In this document: piece by piece, positions 22,777 to 33,725 of the stretch
How the letters are laid out: the number at the start of each line of letters is the position of its first letter
Position numbering within the stretch: position 1 is the stretch's first letter
NCBI GenBank assembly: GCA_032164295.1
Contig: JAJHTX010000002.1
Span: 2,046,001 to 2,110,000, forward strand
Source: Inonotus obliquus
Lineage: Eukaryota > Basidiomycota > Agaricomycetes > Hymenochaetales > Hymenochaetaceae
Length of the DNA stretch: 64,000 bases
Reading direction: 5' to 3'
Translations under genes and position numbers: made by a program
Notes under the pieces: generated by a model
The model's input: only the letters and a program-made list of their open reading frames with translations
What the model was told of the DNA's origin: nothing
Databases searched by the model: none

Positions 22777-23541
22777 GAAGGATCGAGTCTTGTGGCAGTA
22801 TGACTGAGAAAGTAAGTCCGTTGATATGTAGAGTGACCTAGGTACGCCTTTATATTATAGCTTCGGGACCAGTTCCGTGACTCGATGTGTCGTAATGGGA
22901 TAATCAAAGAAGCTTCACCATAACACAGCGCCCTGCTCGTTTAAGACATTCGTGGCAAACCGTGTGATGTGATATCTGTTTTGAATGGCAAATCGTGTCA
23001 TGAGACATCTGTTCGAAGACCATAAATATGACTGACCAACGTTGGAGAACTAGCGCTTAGCTTAACACGCTATCAATAGATCACGGTTACAAAGATGGAA
23101 GCACCGGATGTATTTTATGACCAAAGGGCCGCTGATAATTCCGACGATTTCGCATACGGAGCGTGACTCTTGCGTCAAGAAGCTTGTTGACGACGGCATA
23201 CCATTGGTCGTTTACCGCGCATAAAGTCATGGTGCTTTGTCTTTCAGCCCGCTGCCTACTGATAATCGGCTATAGAGAGGCTGCGCGGAACAAGCAGGGT
23301 GCCTTGACTCATGTGGCATAAAGTGATACGCTGCTTTGGTGACATTTCGTCAGTCTGAGGTGCGGAAACATATTTTCTTTACCGCGGTTGGCATCGATCG
23401 GGTTGCAGAGGGGGGAGCCCTGTTTCACCTACTGGCAACAATATCGGCCAAGAAATAGTTTCATAGAGCACGTGATGTGAACGCGTCAACGCGTCGAGTC
23501 TCCTGCCGCTCTTACCACCGCCAAGCCCTACGCACTCGAAG
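22777..23541. other. Divergent intergenic region between P450 and terpene synthase-like gene
   Basis: About 765 bases between two divergent starts. The P450-proximal 640 bases belong to duplication arm A; the last 125 bases before the terpene synthase-like start are not in the duplication. No coding sequence was seen. Confidence 0.5.
22847..22858 (-). promoter_or_regulatory. TATA-like element of the P450 gene
   Basis: On the minus strand the sequence CTATAATATAAAGG lies about 75 bases before the start codon at 22776. The equivalent place in the duplicated P450 (45542-45550) is TATAAAAGG at about the same distance, so the element has been kept in both copies. Confidence 0.55.
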
Positions 23542-24917
23542 ATGACCGGAGTATTCACATCAGCACTCGCCTCTCTTCAGAGCATCCTCTCGTGGACACC
23601 CTTCTCCACGGATCGCGTAGCACATCTATGCACAATTCATGTCAGTCCCTCAGAAATGCTTTCTGCTTTACCAAACTCCCCTCGTGATTTCCGGATCAAT
23701 CCTCTATGCAAACTCGTCTCGGAGCAAACTGATAGTTGGTCGGAGGAGAACATTGGATTATTACCCTCTCGAGTGACGAAACTCGGCACTGAAGGCGTAG
23801 CGGACTCAGAGTCTGCTGGGCAGACGATCAACGCTAATCGACTGGGGATGCGTCACGGTATTAGTCAGGGGAATACACTTGATCTCAAGGCTGGACTCCT
23901 TGCATCTATGTGCTTCGCAGGAGCTGACCTCGGTCAGCTGAGACTGTGCGCTGATTTCCTGGCTTGGGTCTGGCTCCTCGACTATAACCTGAATAAGGCT
24001 GGTATCAAGGATGCAAGAAGCATTATTGAAGAGAACATACGCCTCACGGAAAATGAACCCGGAAGCTCGGAGTTATCTGAGCTTGGACTTGCGAAAGCGC
24101 TCCAAAAGTAGGTACGTTCTCGCATATTTACGAATGTCCAGAAGCTTAGCATAATTCCGATAAAGTATACTCGGTCGCATTGAACGATCCCCCGAGTCAA
24201 GTTATGTCTATGAACGCTTTAGGATGTCCATCAATGAATATCTCAAACTTCGTCTGAAGCAAATATCAGAGGATTCCAACTCTGGCCCTTCGCAAAGTAC
24301 AAAGAATTATATAACGCGCCAGCGGGAGCAAGGATGGCCAATGTCGTTATTTATCCTCATTGAGTATGCATACGGTCTGGAAACGTTGTCAGAGGAGGTA
24401 CAAAGACGCACTACGCTGGCTAAAATGCGAGATGCAGCAGCGGAGGTCATCATCTACGCGTTAGTGAGTTACAGAGCTCCCAACCGAGCTAAGCAACCCG
24501 AACTGAACATATCTTCTATCCTCTCAGGATATCTATTCATGTGCAGGACTCCTCCAGCAAAGCAATTTACACGACCTTCCCCGACACAATATTGTCACAC
24601 TCATTGCCCAAGAGCAAGGGTTACATATTCTCCCTGCTTTAGGACAAGCTAAGGAGCAATGTTCCGTCCGACTTCAGCTATTTTCTGCCTTGCAAGAAGG
24701 CCTCCTCCGCGAGAGCTCTAACTCCAGGACCATTCGGTCCAACGTAACGACGAATGTAAGCATTTATGCTAACGCGCTTGGCGATTGCATTCGTGGTATC
24801 GTGCACTGGGCGTGCGAGAGCGAGCGGTTTTTCGGGAAGGATGGTCTGTACTCGACACTGGTCGTTGAGCCCAGTGGTGGCGTTCCCGATGTGCATGAGG
24901 ATTTTGCTGAAGAATGA
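23542..24917 (+). CDS. Terpene synthase-like protein with degenerate metal-binding motifs
   Basis: Resembles basidiomycete Cop-type sesquiterpene synthases over its length. The N-terminal part has RDFRINPLCKLVSEQTDSW, typical of the family. The first metal-binding region, RLCADFLAWVWLLDYNLNKA (about residues 133-152), keeps only the first Asp of the D(D/E)xxD motif. The middle has QNILGRIERSPESSYVYERF, KNYITRQREQGWPMSLFILI and EYAYGLETLSEEV. The NSE region reads EVIIYALDIYSCAGLLQQ, where family members have NDxxSxxxE: the first Asn is Leu and the Glu is missing. The C-terminus is WACESERFFGKDGL, matching the family's W..E.ERYFG end. Exons are about 23542-24107, 24168-24463 and 24528-24917. 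The TAG at 24109-24111 is removed by an intron starting at the GT just before it. The frame is open, so this is either a divergent active enzyme or a non-catalytic relative. Confidence 0.78.
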
Positions 24918-25100
24918 TATTTCTACTTTAGAGTGTTATACACCACCCTACAAGTCACCCAGAGCTATCTCAAATAGTTCCAACACATCGGAATATCCGC
25001 TTTAGAGCATTCATTCGTGATACACCGTCTAAATAACGTGTACATGGTGGCTGGTGTATCGTTAATTATTCCCGTTTCTATTCCTGCGGCTCCTCAAAAA

Positions 25101-27185
25101 TCAGTTGGTGAGAGGGGTATCAAAGATCCATCTCGTAAGAAGATCCTGTTGAAACCATTCGTAAGTACTTAATGCAGAACATAGTCCAAGGACGTTTTCA
25201 GACGTACCAAAGCAGCTTCTGGTTGGTCATACGGTACCATATGTCTGAAGGCAAAGAACATTCAGACCTGCCGTGAAGGATACAAAGGGAATAGACGCTC
25301 ACCCTGCGTCATAAACAGCGACATAAGTGACGTTTCCAGCCGTAAGCTCAGTAGCACCTGCAGTGCGCACGTAACCTGCAACCTTGCCTCCATCAAGGGT
25401 TATCCACGGCTGAGCCTCGAACGCCGCGAACTCATCACGGAACTTGCTGTCAAGTTCCTCAAGCCAAGCCTCGTTACCCTAATTTCGAAATCAATGACCA
25501 AGCATTCTTGTAGAGTAGAATGAAGTTAGACATACAATAAAGTTGCACTGGAGGCACATTAAGAGCAAACATTAGTCGTGGAGCAAACAGGTAACAGGAA
25601 TAAACAAACAAACCATGTAATCCGCGTTGCCAGCGTAGATCAGAAGGCGTACACCATCATTAACGAGATCCGTCAGGAGAAGTGCCGAGTTATGCATGCT
25701 ATCGCCCTGCATCGTGAACGCCTGGTTAACTTGCATGTTACACGAAGCGAACTCGACAGCAGCGTTTGCTCCGACGGCATTCTTGTTCTCCGGTTCATTC
25801 ATCCATGTCTCAATCCAGCCCATCTGCTTGTAGCAGAGCGACGTATCCTCCTTCGGATTGCACGTCCTACGAACGTCATACGGATTCTTGCCGCTCTCTG
25901 GAGTGGATTGCCTCTCAGTCAACTGCTGCATTTGTATTTTCCGGGGAGTTTCGGGACTTACGTTGTATAGGCCCGTAAAACGAAGAGGAACAGTAAAGTG
26001 TCGCAGGAACGCATGTTAGACGCGAGTTGGTTTTTATACACGCGTCAATGAGCCGCTGGCACGTAGGCACTTTGCCTCGGAGTGAATTGCATTCAGGTCC
26101 GTTGGGGTCGTCATACAAGGGGAACGGTCCCTCGCATGCATATGTTGGGATACTCGCATCCTGGATATAGCGGTTCGTCATCCCGTTTCCAATCATGACG
26201 GACGCCAAGTTGATTTTGACGACGTTGTCCGTCTTTCCAGTAAGGTCCAGGGCTTTGTTGTGCTTGTGAATAATGCTTGCAAAATTCGGCGCGTAAGTAC
26301 CGCCGTAGCTCTCCGCGGCAACGTGGAATGGGGCATCAGCATACTTAGGGAAACGCGTGAGGAAGAGTTGCAGGAAGGCCAAAACGTCATTTCCAGCCGC
26401 TGGACTATTATTGATTGTAGACCCATCGTCAGAGTAAGAATAGCCAACGTTGACGGGTTGGTCGAGGAAGATAATGTTCGCGTTGGAGTTCCAACTGTGT
26501 GGGTTGTACGTAACGTTGTGACCCTCGTTCACGACACTGCAAGGGCCGAGCTCGAACAGTAGACCAGTGGAGGAACTGCAGCCTGGACCACCGTTCAGCC
26601 AGAGAATGAGAGGCGCATCTTCCGGAGATGTTCTAGATTCAAAGAACCTAGAATTGAGCAAGAATGAATTTCTAATACATAGCAGTGAGCAAGCTGGGCT
26701 CACCAGAAGAACAAATGTTTCCCATCAGTTACATCGAGGTAACCTGAGTACTGTTGAACACCAGGGTCACACAGCTTCGGTTCGGTCACGCGCATCTGAT
26801 AGTCCCTGAACGTAGGGTTTCTGTGCAGCTCATCTGAAGAGCATGGTTAGCTCCAGCCAGCGCGATTTACGTAGGTCGAATGATACGCACAAGAAACACC
26901 ATGTTGCTCAATGAATTCTCGTAGTGCTCCGTCTTTCCAGAGGTGCCTGACTTTCTGTTCTGCTTCCTGAGCAAGTTTCTTCGCCCCATCTAGGACATTC
27001 TTGTGTCCATTCGCTACGGCGTCCACAATGGCTTCCACGGGAACACCCAACTTGTCGAGGACGTCCGAATAGGTCGCTGGGTCGAGAGCATCAAACACAG
27101 TCTGCATTTCAAGTTCATTGTGCGGAACAGCCTTCGCTATACTGGCAATGAGCGACGAAACGAGGAGAGCACGAGACACCTTCAT
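25101..27185 (-). CDS. Serine carboxypeptidase (family S10, carboxypeptidase Y-like)
   Basis: Predicted vacuolar or secreted peptidase that removes C-terminal residues. The start is MKVSRALLVSSLIASIAKA, a signal peptide, followed by a propeptide of roughly 100 residues with charged helices. The mature domain shows APLILWLNGGPGCSSSTGLL, FLDQPVNVGYSYS, and the catalytic Ser in HVAAESYGGTYAPNFAS. The catalytic Asp is in LLIYAGNADYMCNF and the His in DAGHMVPYDQPEAAL, which is split by an intron just after the GG of the Gly codon. Cys-rich segments (RRTCNPKED, CKQM-like and LTCVPATLYC) match the disulfides of the family. The last exon is short and ends RWIFDTPLTN. All triad residues are present and the gene looks intact. 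It sits head-to-tail after the GST genes on the same strand. Confidence 0.93.
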
Positions 27186-27317
27186 GGCGAACGAACGAGA
27201 TGAAGGTTGGTTGGTGATCAGATGAATGAATGATGAAGGAGGCACGCTCACGGTAACCATACCAGACATAACCATATAAGGGGCTTATTACATAATACAT
27301 GATACTCAGGCTTTCTT

Positions 27318-28291
27318 TCATTTCACAGTCAAATTCTTCTTCTTATACTCAGCCAACGCATTGCGGAACGATTCTATAATGACCTCCTGGTCCAGAAGTG
27401 AGTATTGTGAACAACCGTATAGACATTGCGAAGGTTTCATACCTCGTCAAATGTACTCTTGAAGCTGTCTCGTACTTCGATCGTCTTGTAATACTGCTGT
27501 ATCTTGCTGAATCGTGGACTATTGAGCACCTCGTATGCATTCTTCCCCTCTCCCAGAGTCTGTGCTCCAATATCATTCCTCAGTGTGACCAGAATTCTTG
27601 AAAGGAACGGAACAAGACTAATGTCCGCAATCGTGAAGTCATCTGAGACTGCAAACTTCTTGCCATCCGGCAAAAGAGCCTGGATCGCTTCGATAGCATC
27701 GACAAGCTTGTCTACGCTTTCTTTACCCGTGAAGTAGCCGATAAATGCAGGCAACAGTTTCGTGCTGACGGCATCGATGAAGAAGCGCGCTTTTGCTCGT
27801 AAGACCGGGTCTTTTGGAAGGAGGCTTGACTCGGGGTAGAGATCTGCGATGAATTCCATTATGACGAGCGATTCTGTGATCTTGGATGACTCCGGAGATG
27901 GCTGGTCTGGGGGCACCTTAGGGCCACCATATGTTATGGCAGGGACCTACCATCACTAGTTGGTATACAAATGTTCTGATTCCCATGGGAAATATTGGAC
28001 CTGCCTTGCCAGCGGGGTTGACGATGGAATACCATTCAGGTTTATTCCGAGGGTCACTAATTTCGAATCTAGTGAAATCCACGCCAACCTCCGTAAGGGC
28101 TATAACGACCTAGCACGATATCACAACGTTAAGAGCACCACCCGCGAAGCAACGAATCTTATGACTTACCCGATGCGCGTAAGGACATGCCTTTTGCAGG
28201 TTCAGTATCAAGCATATTTAGTGTCGTCGTAGTCTATCTGAACAAAAGACTACCTCACCTCAGAGGAATACAGAGTAATTTGCTCAACCAT
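27318..28291 (-). CDS. Glutathione S-transferase, omega-like, copy 1
   Basis: Predicted Cys-type glutathione transferase or thiol transferase. The start MVEQITLYSS is followed by a small exon with ACPYAHR, in which the Cys is the likely active-site residue. Then come VVIALTEVGVDFTRFEISD, KPEWYSIVNPAGK, VPAITYGGPKVPPDQPSPES and the all-helical domain with ITESLVIMEFIADLYPESSL, LPKDPVLRAKARFFIDAVS, and KFAVSDDFTIADISLVPFLS (N-capping-box region). It ends YKKKNLTVK. The intron after NPAGK begins with GC (GCAGGT) rather than GT; only that donor keeps the reading frame. The adjacent tandem gene is a clear paralogue with the same unusual donor. Cellular role is likely detoxification, but the substrate is not known. 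Confidence 0.88.
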
Positions 28292-28987
28292 TGTGACGGC
28301 TAATATTCAACGCAGTACTAGTGTCTTACTGAGGGACACAGAGTGGTCAGCGCTCTCTTTAATACGTTTCTGAAGACCTCTGTCGGCGGATCAATATGAT
28401 TTCCGTAAGCAAGATTTGCATCATACTATCTCTCCTGTGTATAGCATTGGTGATGAATTAATGCATGACGATCGAATTGGTAAGAGGGCATAACGCCTAA
28501 AACGCAGAAGCTAGCGCCAGCATACGCAATTGTCTCCTCAGCGCTCTGATGGCTTGACTTGCTTCCCTTGGCGCGCGCTGTATACTGTCTCGTAGATCTC
28601 TTGAAAGAAGCTATCATGATATCCTCTGCGCTTACTTCAACCCGATGACGATACCATCGGAATCTGGCTCGCCTTCCTTCTGATACTACTTAGAACTGGC
28701 ACAACACTTCACTTTAAGGCGATGAAATGAATTGGTATCCGCCTACGTTCGCTATATTTGCTCATAAGCGTAGGGGCCCTTTCCAAGAGCCAGGCAGACC
28801 CTCGATCGCCTCACCTGAGTTAGCCCCTTGGATATGTTATAGAATATCGGGAACGGACCGTGTTGGCCAAAGGTTTTAGCAACCCATTAACTTTACGTTA
28901 CATTTTCATGCGCAGCGACCACAGAACTTTTATGTACATCGCGGATATTCGGCCTACAATTTCGACTTCAAATTTGTTACTTCATTT
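28292..28987. other. Intergenic region between the two GST genes
   Basis: About 700 bases containing the promoter of copy 1 and the 3' region of copy 2. Small open frames are present but none has support. No repeats were recognised. Confidence 0.4.
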
Positions 28988-29944
28988 TCACGCGGAGCGT
29001 TTCTGTGCTCTGGCCTGCTCAAGACGCTTCCGAAACCGATCCTTGATGAGTTCCTAAAGCATACGTAAGCGACATAATTCGTGAGCCAGATGATGCTACA
29101 GTTGCACTTTACCTCATCAAACGTTGTCTTGAAGCTATTCCGCGATGTAATCGCATTGTAATACTTCAGCAACTTGGTAAATCGTGGAGTAGTGAACACT
29201 TCGTAGGCCTTCTTTCCTTCTCCAGGTTCGAAGGCTCCAATGTCATTCTGAAGCGACACAAACGCACGTGCAAGGAAAGGAGCAATGGCCGCGTCCGCAT
29301 TCGTAAATTCATTCGAGACGGCAAATGTCTTATCATCTGGCAAAAGTGCCTGGATTGCCTCGGAACCAGCAAAGAATCCATCCGCGCTCTCACCACGCAT
29401 AACGAAGCCATACCATCCCGGCAATAGTTTAGTACTGACCGCGTCAATAAAGAAACGTACTTTCGCACGTTGAACGGGGTCTTTGGGAAGGAGAGTCGAA
29501 TTGGGGAAGAGGTCTGCAACGAATTCGAGAAGAACGAGTGATTCTGCGATTTTGACCGACTCTGGCGACGGCTGGTCCGGGGGAACTTGTGGACCTCCAT
29601 ACGCTATGGCTGGGACCTAAAGATAGCGTCAGCGAGATGCAAATGTCGAGGATTGAATGTTCCTTGCCTTGCTAGCAGGGTTGACCTTGGGAGCATACCA
29701 CTCAGGTTTGTTCTGTAGGTCAATCTCGAACCTGGTGAATTCTGCACCAGCCTCCGCAAGCGCTATTTCAACCTGGGATTACAGTGTACGTGTTAGATAA
29801 CCAAGGTGGACACATGTAAATAAGATGCTCACGCGTTGCGCATAAGGGCAGACCTATTACAATGCAGTCAGTTGGTCAAGCTTATGATCACGTACAAGAA
29901 GAGCAACTTACTCTGGCGGTATAAAGGGTGATTTGTTCGACCAT
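28988..29944 (-). CDS. Glutathione S-transferase, omega-like, copy 2
   Basis: Tandem paralogue of the gene at 27318. The start MVEQITLYTA is followed by a small exon with VCPYAQR, with the likely catalytic Cys. Then KPEWYAPKVNPASK, VPAIAYGGPQVPPDQPSPES, KIAESLVLLEFVADLFPNST, LPKDPVQRAKVRFFIDAVS, LPGWYGFVMRGES, KTFAVSNEFTNADAAIAPFL and a basic C-terminus (RFRKRLEQARAQKRSA). The intron between NPASK and VPAIAY starts with GCAAGG; no in-frame GT donor exists nearby. Length and domain order are normal for the family. The two genes have the same orientation and similar intron positions, so they arose by tandem duplication. Confidence 0.88.
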
Positions 29945-30811
29945 GACTATGACTTGACGGTGTGCGTACAGAGCTTGGGCGTCGACGTGAGAGTAAACAT
30001 GCTGATAACCGTTTGTTTTAAATACCTTGTATTGCTAATCTTCGTTGGATGTGACGCAAGAGAGATTAGAAATAGACTGTCCTTTGCCTGTCAGCTGATT
30101 ATACTGGCAAGACTGGATTCGTCAGCTCCCTCCCACTGAACTGAATGGAATCCATCCGAACTGCGTTAGTTGTTGCGCAAAATAAGCGCAAAATGCAGGG
30201 GAAAGACATGAATAATCCATTAGACTGGGATTCGAGAATTGACATTCTCAGATAACATCATTGCCTCTGTAGACCATATTTCGAGTGTGTCCCTCTCGAT
30301 GAAGTGAAAAAGAAAGAGAAGTTAGAAAGGATGTGAATGGAGACCGTGGGACTGGGAGACCTTATCAGTCACGTCGATCTTCAAAACCTTTACAAATTAC
30401 ATAATCTGACATGCTTTTTTCATCGTCTACTACTTTGGACGCCTCCCTCCGTTGCTATATCATCACGCATTTCTGACCGACATTTGCAATTCTCATCAGG
30501 GTGAGATTTCTCACAAAAAGCAATAAGGTAACATTTATGCTCATTTCGGGAATATCGTTAGAGTGGATGTGATAAACGTATGTACAAGACAGATCTAGAC
30601 GTACGAAACGTGATAAACGAATCTAAAGACATGACAAAACGTGGTAAAATACATAATGATAGTAACCAGATCGTGGGCGAGAACGTGAAAACGGAAATAA
30701 GAATTCGTGATCATCCTACCAATTCCATAAGTAAAGAATAAAAATCGTGAAAAGGCTTGATCATAAATAAATCGTCGCAATAGTGAGTCGGTGTCGTTGA
30801 CCTTGACGCCT
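29945..30811. other. Intergenic region between GST copy 2 and the DUF2235 gene
   Basis: About 0.87 kb, AT-rich, with the promoter of GST copy 2 and the 3' region of the DUF2235 gene. An open frame at 30595-30954 on the minus strand overlaps the end of the DUF2235 gene in another frame and is not supported. Confidence 0.4.
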
Positions 30812-33725
30812 TTAATCGACCCAGATAGGTTCTTTCTCAAACTTGACACGAGGCGTGTAATTGAGGTCCTTTGACTCCATCCGCATCTTAACGGACCTGT
30901 GCACATGCATAGGCTCGTCTTGTGTAACCTTTCGCCCGTGACCGCGATTGACACTAGATGCTAAAGTCAGATGTCCGTCATCAATAAGTGATAATGCTAT
31001 ACGTACAACCACTTCTTTTTCCACGTCCCGTCCTTCTGTTGCACACGCTCGCTGAAAGCCATGAACTCAAGAACCCACCACCATTTCGAAATCTTGAGTT
31101 GATCATAGATGGGAGACCGTGCGTCGAAGACATCTTGTTCGGCTTCCAATGCTGTTAACCTTTCGTCACGAGTCCTTGAAGATTTCGCTCCAGTGGTTTT
31201 TGGAATCCTCAAAGTATCATGATGCTTCTGCGGGAAAGAAACGCCTTCCAAATGCGGGAAATTATGCACCGCTTGCTGTTCCTGCGATTTGATTGAGGAT
31301 CTTTCGTCCATAACAGACGCGGTCTCGACGTTCACGTTGGGCGGAGCTTCATGGCTCTCGCGCTCGATATTGACGAGAGTACCATCTCCCGAGATGTTAT
31401 TTTCGCGCCTTTGACCCGGATCTAACCCGAGTGTGTTGCCTTCTCCGTTGGATGTAGTGGAGGTGCAGTTTTCTGTTTCGATCACAGTCACCGCATTTTC
31501 CGTTTCTTCTGCCCAATTGCCCGCCGAGTCCTCCGTGCTTACCCTCGAACTCTCTTTTTCCACAACACGCTCATAATGACACGTAGATTCCACCGTTGGG
31601 TTAGTGTTTACTCGCATCGGGGCATTTGATGAAGGCAAAGGAACTGGGATTTGCTCCGGACTGGCAAAGGGCTTGTTCGTTTCCTCCGGATGCGAAACTT
31701 TCAAGACTCTGGGGTACAGACTTCCGGGATCCATTCCCAGCTCCCGCAGACTGTCGGCTTCAAATTGAATGCCCGTTCGCGCTAGGAAGCATTCGCGGAT
31801 CATCCAACGAAGGGGAATCCGAGCAAGGCTGTTCTGTGTCGAATTAGGAACAGACCCGCCTCCAACATCTGATCGGAATAAGGTCAGTTTCGTAACAATG
31901 CCGAGCAAACTGAGATAGTTTGACTCACCGCAGTGGCATCCGGCGAACCAAACTTCAAGTACGTCCGTATGGCGACTACGGTCAAGATACATCTGTTCGA
32001 GCTGATCGCGCTCGGTGCCTGGGCTGACGCTCTCCGCTCTATCCCTGCTTCTGCTCTTCTCGCGATCGGATGATACTCGCCCGACCATACCTTGCGCTTT
32101 GCGTTTGATCGTACCAACGATAGCACGTGAGCGAGAAGAGGAACTCTCGCGACGCTCATACCCGTGCGCGTTTTTGAACTTGCTTGCCACTGTTTCTAAC
32201 TTGTTTCCATCTTCACTATCATCGCAACCAGATTGAGATCTCTCCGTGATATCGACTTTCTCAACTGATTCGATCTCCTCCATCTCTTCGACTTCAACAA
32301 TTTCTCTCGTGTTCTCCTGCTTTCGACCACGTTCTTCAACAAGACTTTGCTTTCGCCTCGGAGGAGGAACGTAATCGCCACGTTTCGCTTCTTCTGCTGT
32401 GATGCGCTCCCAGATACTTGGCTTGAACTTCGCGCGGCGCTCGTCTAGAGAGAGCGCGTGGCGGAACACCTTGATGGCCGTATTCGACTTTGTGAATGGT
32501 AGGGTGGCTGGCAAGAGGCCGACTGATGCAACCGTATCCCTGAGGGCACAGCAAGACAAAATATCAGCGATGAAATTTTAGATGCGTTCTTATATGGAAA
32601 CGCGTACCACACGCCAACAAATGCGATATCAACGTCTATAGAGAACGCCCGTTTCTATACAATAATCAATTTATTATAGTCTCAATAAAATATGTGGACG
32701 AGAAACTCACAAATGCGACACTCTGCTTCCACCCGAGAGCTCTATCGTTCCTGAACATCTTGTATGCAAACGGGACCTGCTGCGAATTTCCAGCGGGAAG
32801 AAGACCGACCTGCAACGCACGCTATTAGTGGATGGCTTCAAATTACCGGGAATGTACGCGGGCGTACCTTGTGGACCATGCCCGCTAGAGCACGGGCGAC
32901 ATAGGCACCGCGTGAGAAGCCGAATATACAAATTTTGTCGCCATCTTTATCTGCATATGCAATCCAGTCAGAGATCGAATGTAAACCAAGAGCCGAAAAT
33001 AGTTAAGCCCAAACAACAACTGCACAATCCACCAAAGCTGCACAGCTATAAGGGTAAGAGGAAGGAAGGAACGCACAATTTTCCATAAGGAATTTGTAGC
33101 CACTCATGACGTGGTGATTGAGATTATTCGCAAACATCAGATCAAGCGTTTTTGACAACTTGGAGTAGATGGGAGTGGCGACCTGGGGAATCGTATACGT
33201 CCCGATGCCAGACTGATATGGCAGCGTTAGACAGGCTTGCGAAAAGAAAGACACAGCGTACCTGATAATAAACCAACTGTCTCTTCCGATCTCCTTTCTT
33301 GAGAACCGAAAAGAAATTGATAACATTCGAGTTATCCAGGTCGAACCTAGCAAGACAAATGATTAAAAGGAAATACGTGAGTGAACGAGCAGCTCTTACT
33401 GGTCTCCGGTACCATCAAAACAGAGAACGAGTGTCCGCTGGCGGTAGGATTTGTCACATTTCGGGGGTATAATCGGACCGGTGTATTCAGTGTTGAGGCT
33501 TGTGGAAGTATCAATGGACAGATCAGAGATTTCCGAGTGGAAAGATAGTCCCCGACGCCTGTGGACGCTTTCGGAGAATTGAACATTCTGGCTTGCATAT
33601 TCATGACCGTACGCGGACGTCGATGGCACCGGGCCATGATGGTTTATCCTGGAAATTTGATGAGCATGTGTACTCGTCGTGAAACTGAGTGGGACATACT
33701 GAGGAGACGTAGAAACAGACGACAT
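30812..33725 (-). CDS. DUF2235 alpha/beta hydrolase-type protein
   Basis: Large fungal member of DUF2235, the uncharacterised hydrolase domain also found in bacterial Tle1-type phospholipase effectors. After a roughly 100-residue disordered N-terminus the domain starts with RTLVLCFDGTGDQFD, then NVINFFSVLKKGDRKRQLVY, YQSGIGTYTIP, and the nucleophile loop KICIFGFSRGAYVARALAGM (GxSxG, Ser nucleophile). DIAFVGVWDTVASVGLLP and FRHALSLDERRAKF follow. A charged, low-complexity insertion of roughly 140 residues (after PPPRRKQ, rich in Glu, Ser and Arg) separates these from VLEVWFAGCHCDVGGGSV, which carries the Asp of the presumed active site. A second low-complexity segment leads to WWWVLEFMAFSERVQQKDGT and the conserved C-terminus VHRSVKMRM. 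About seven introns, frame intact. Substrate and location are unknown. Confidence 0.88.

Larger units (their letters stand above)
19785..23415 (-). repeat. Arm A of a long inverted segmental duplication (SHMT 5' end, P450, P450 promoter)
   Basis: Reverse complement of this segment aligns by eye with 45048-48570. The match begins in the SHMT intron that follows the codons for SGSTAK, passes through the SHMT start region and the whole P450 gene, and continues to the promoter-distal block containing CCAAAGCAGCGTATCA (near 23320-23340 in reverse complement; 45119-45134 in arm B). It stops about 125 bases before the terpene synthase-like gene. Coding parts are the best preserved; intergenic parts contain small insertions and deletions. 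Confidence 0.88.

Noticed and set aside
24107..24167. Apparent premature stop (TAG) in the terpene synthase-like gene
   Set aside because: A GT donor just before the stop and an AAG acceptor at about 24167 splice it out and restore the frame QNILGRIERS.
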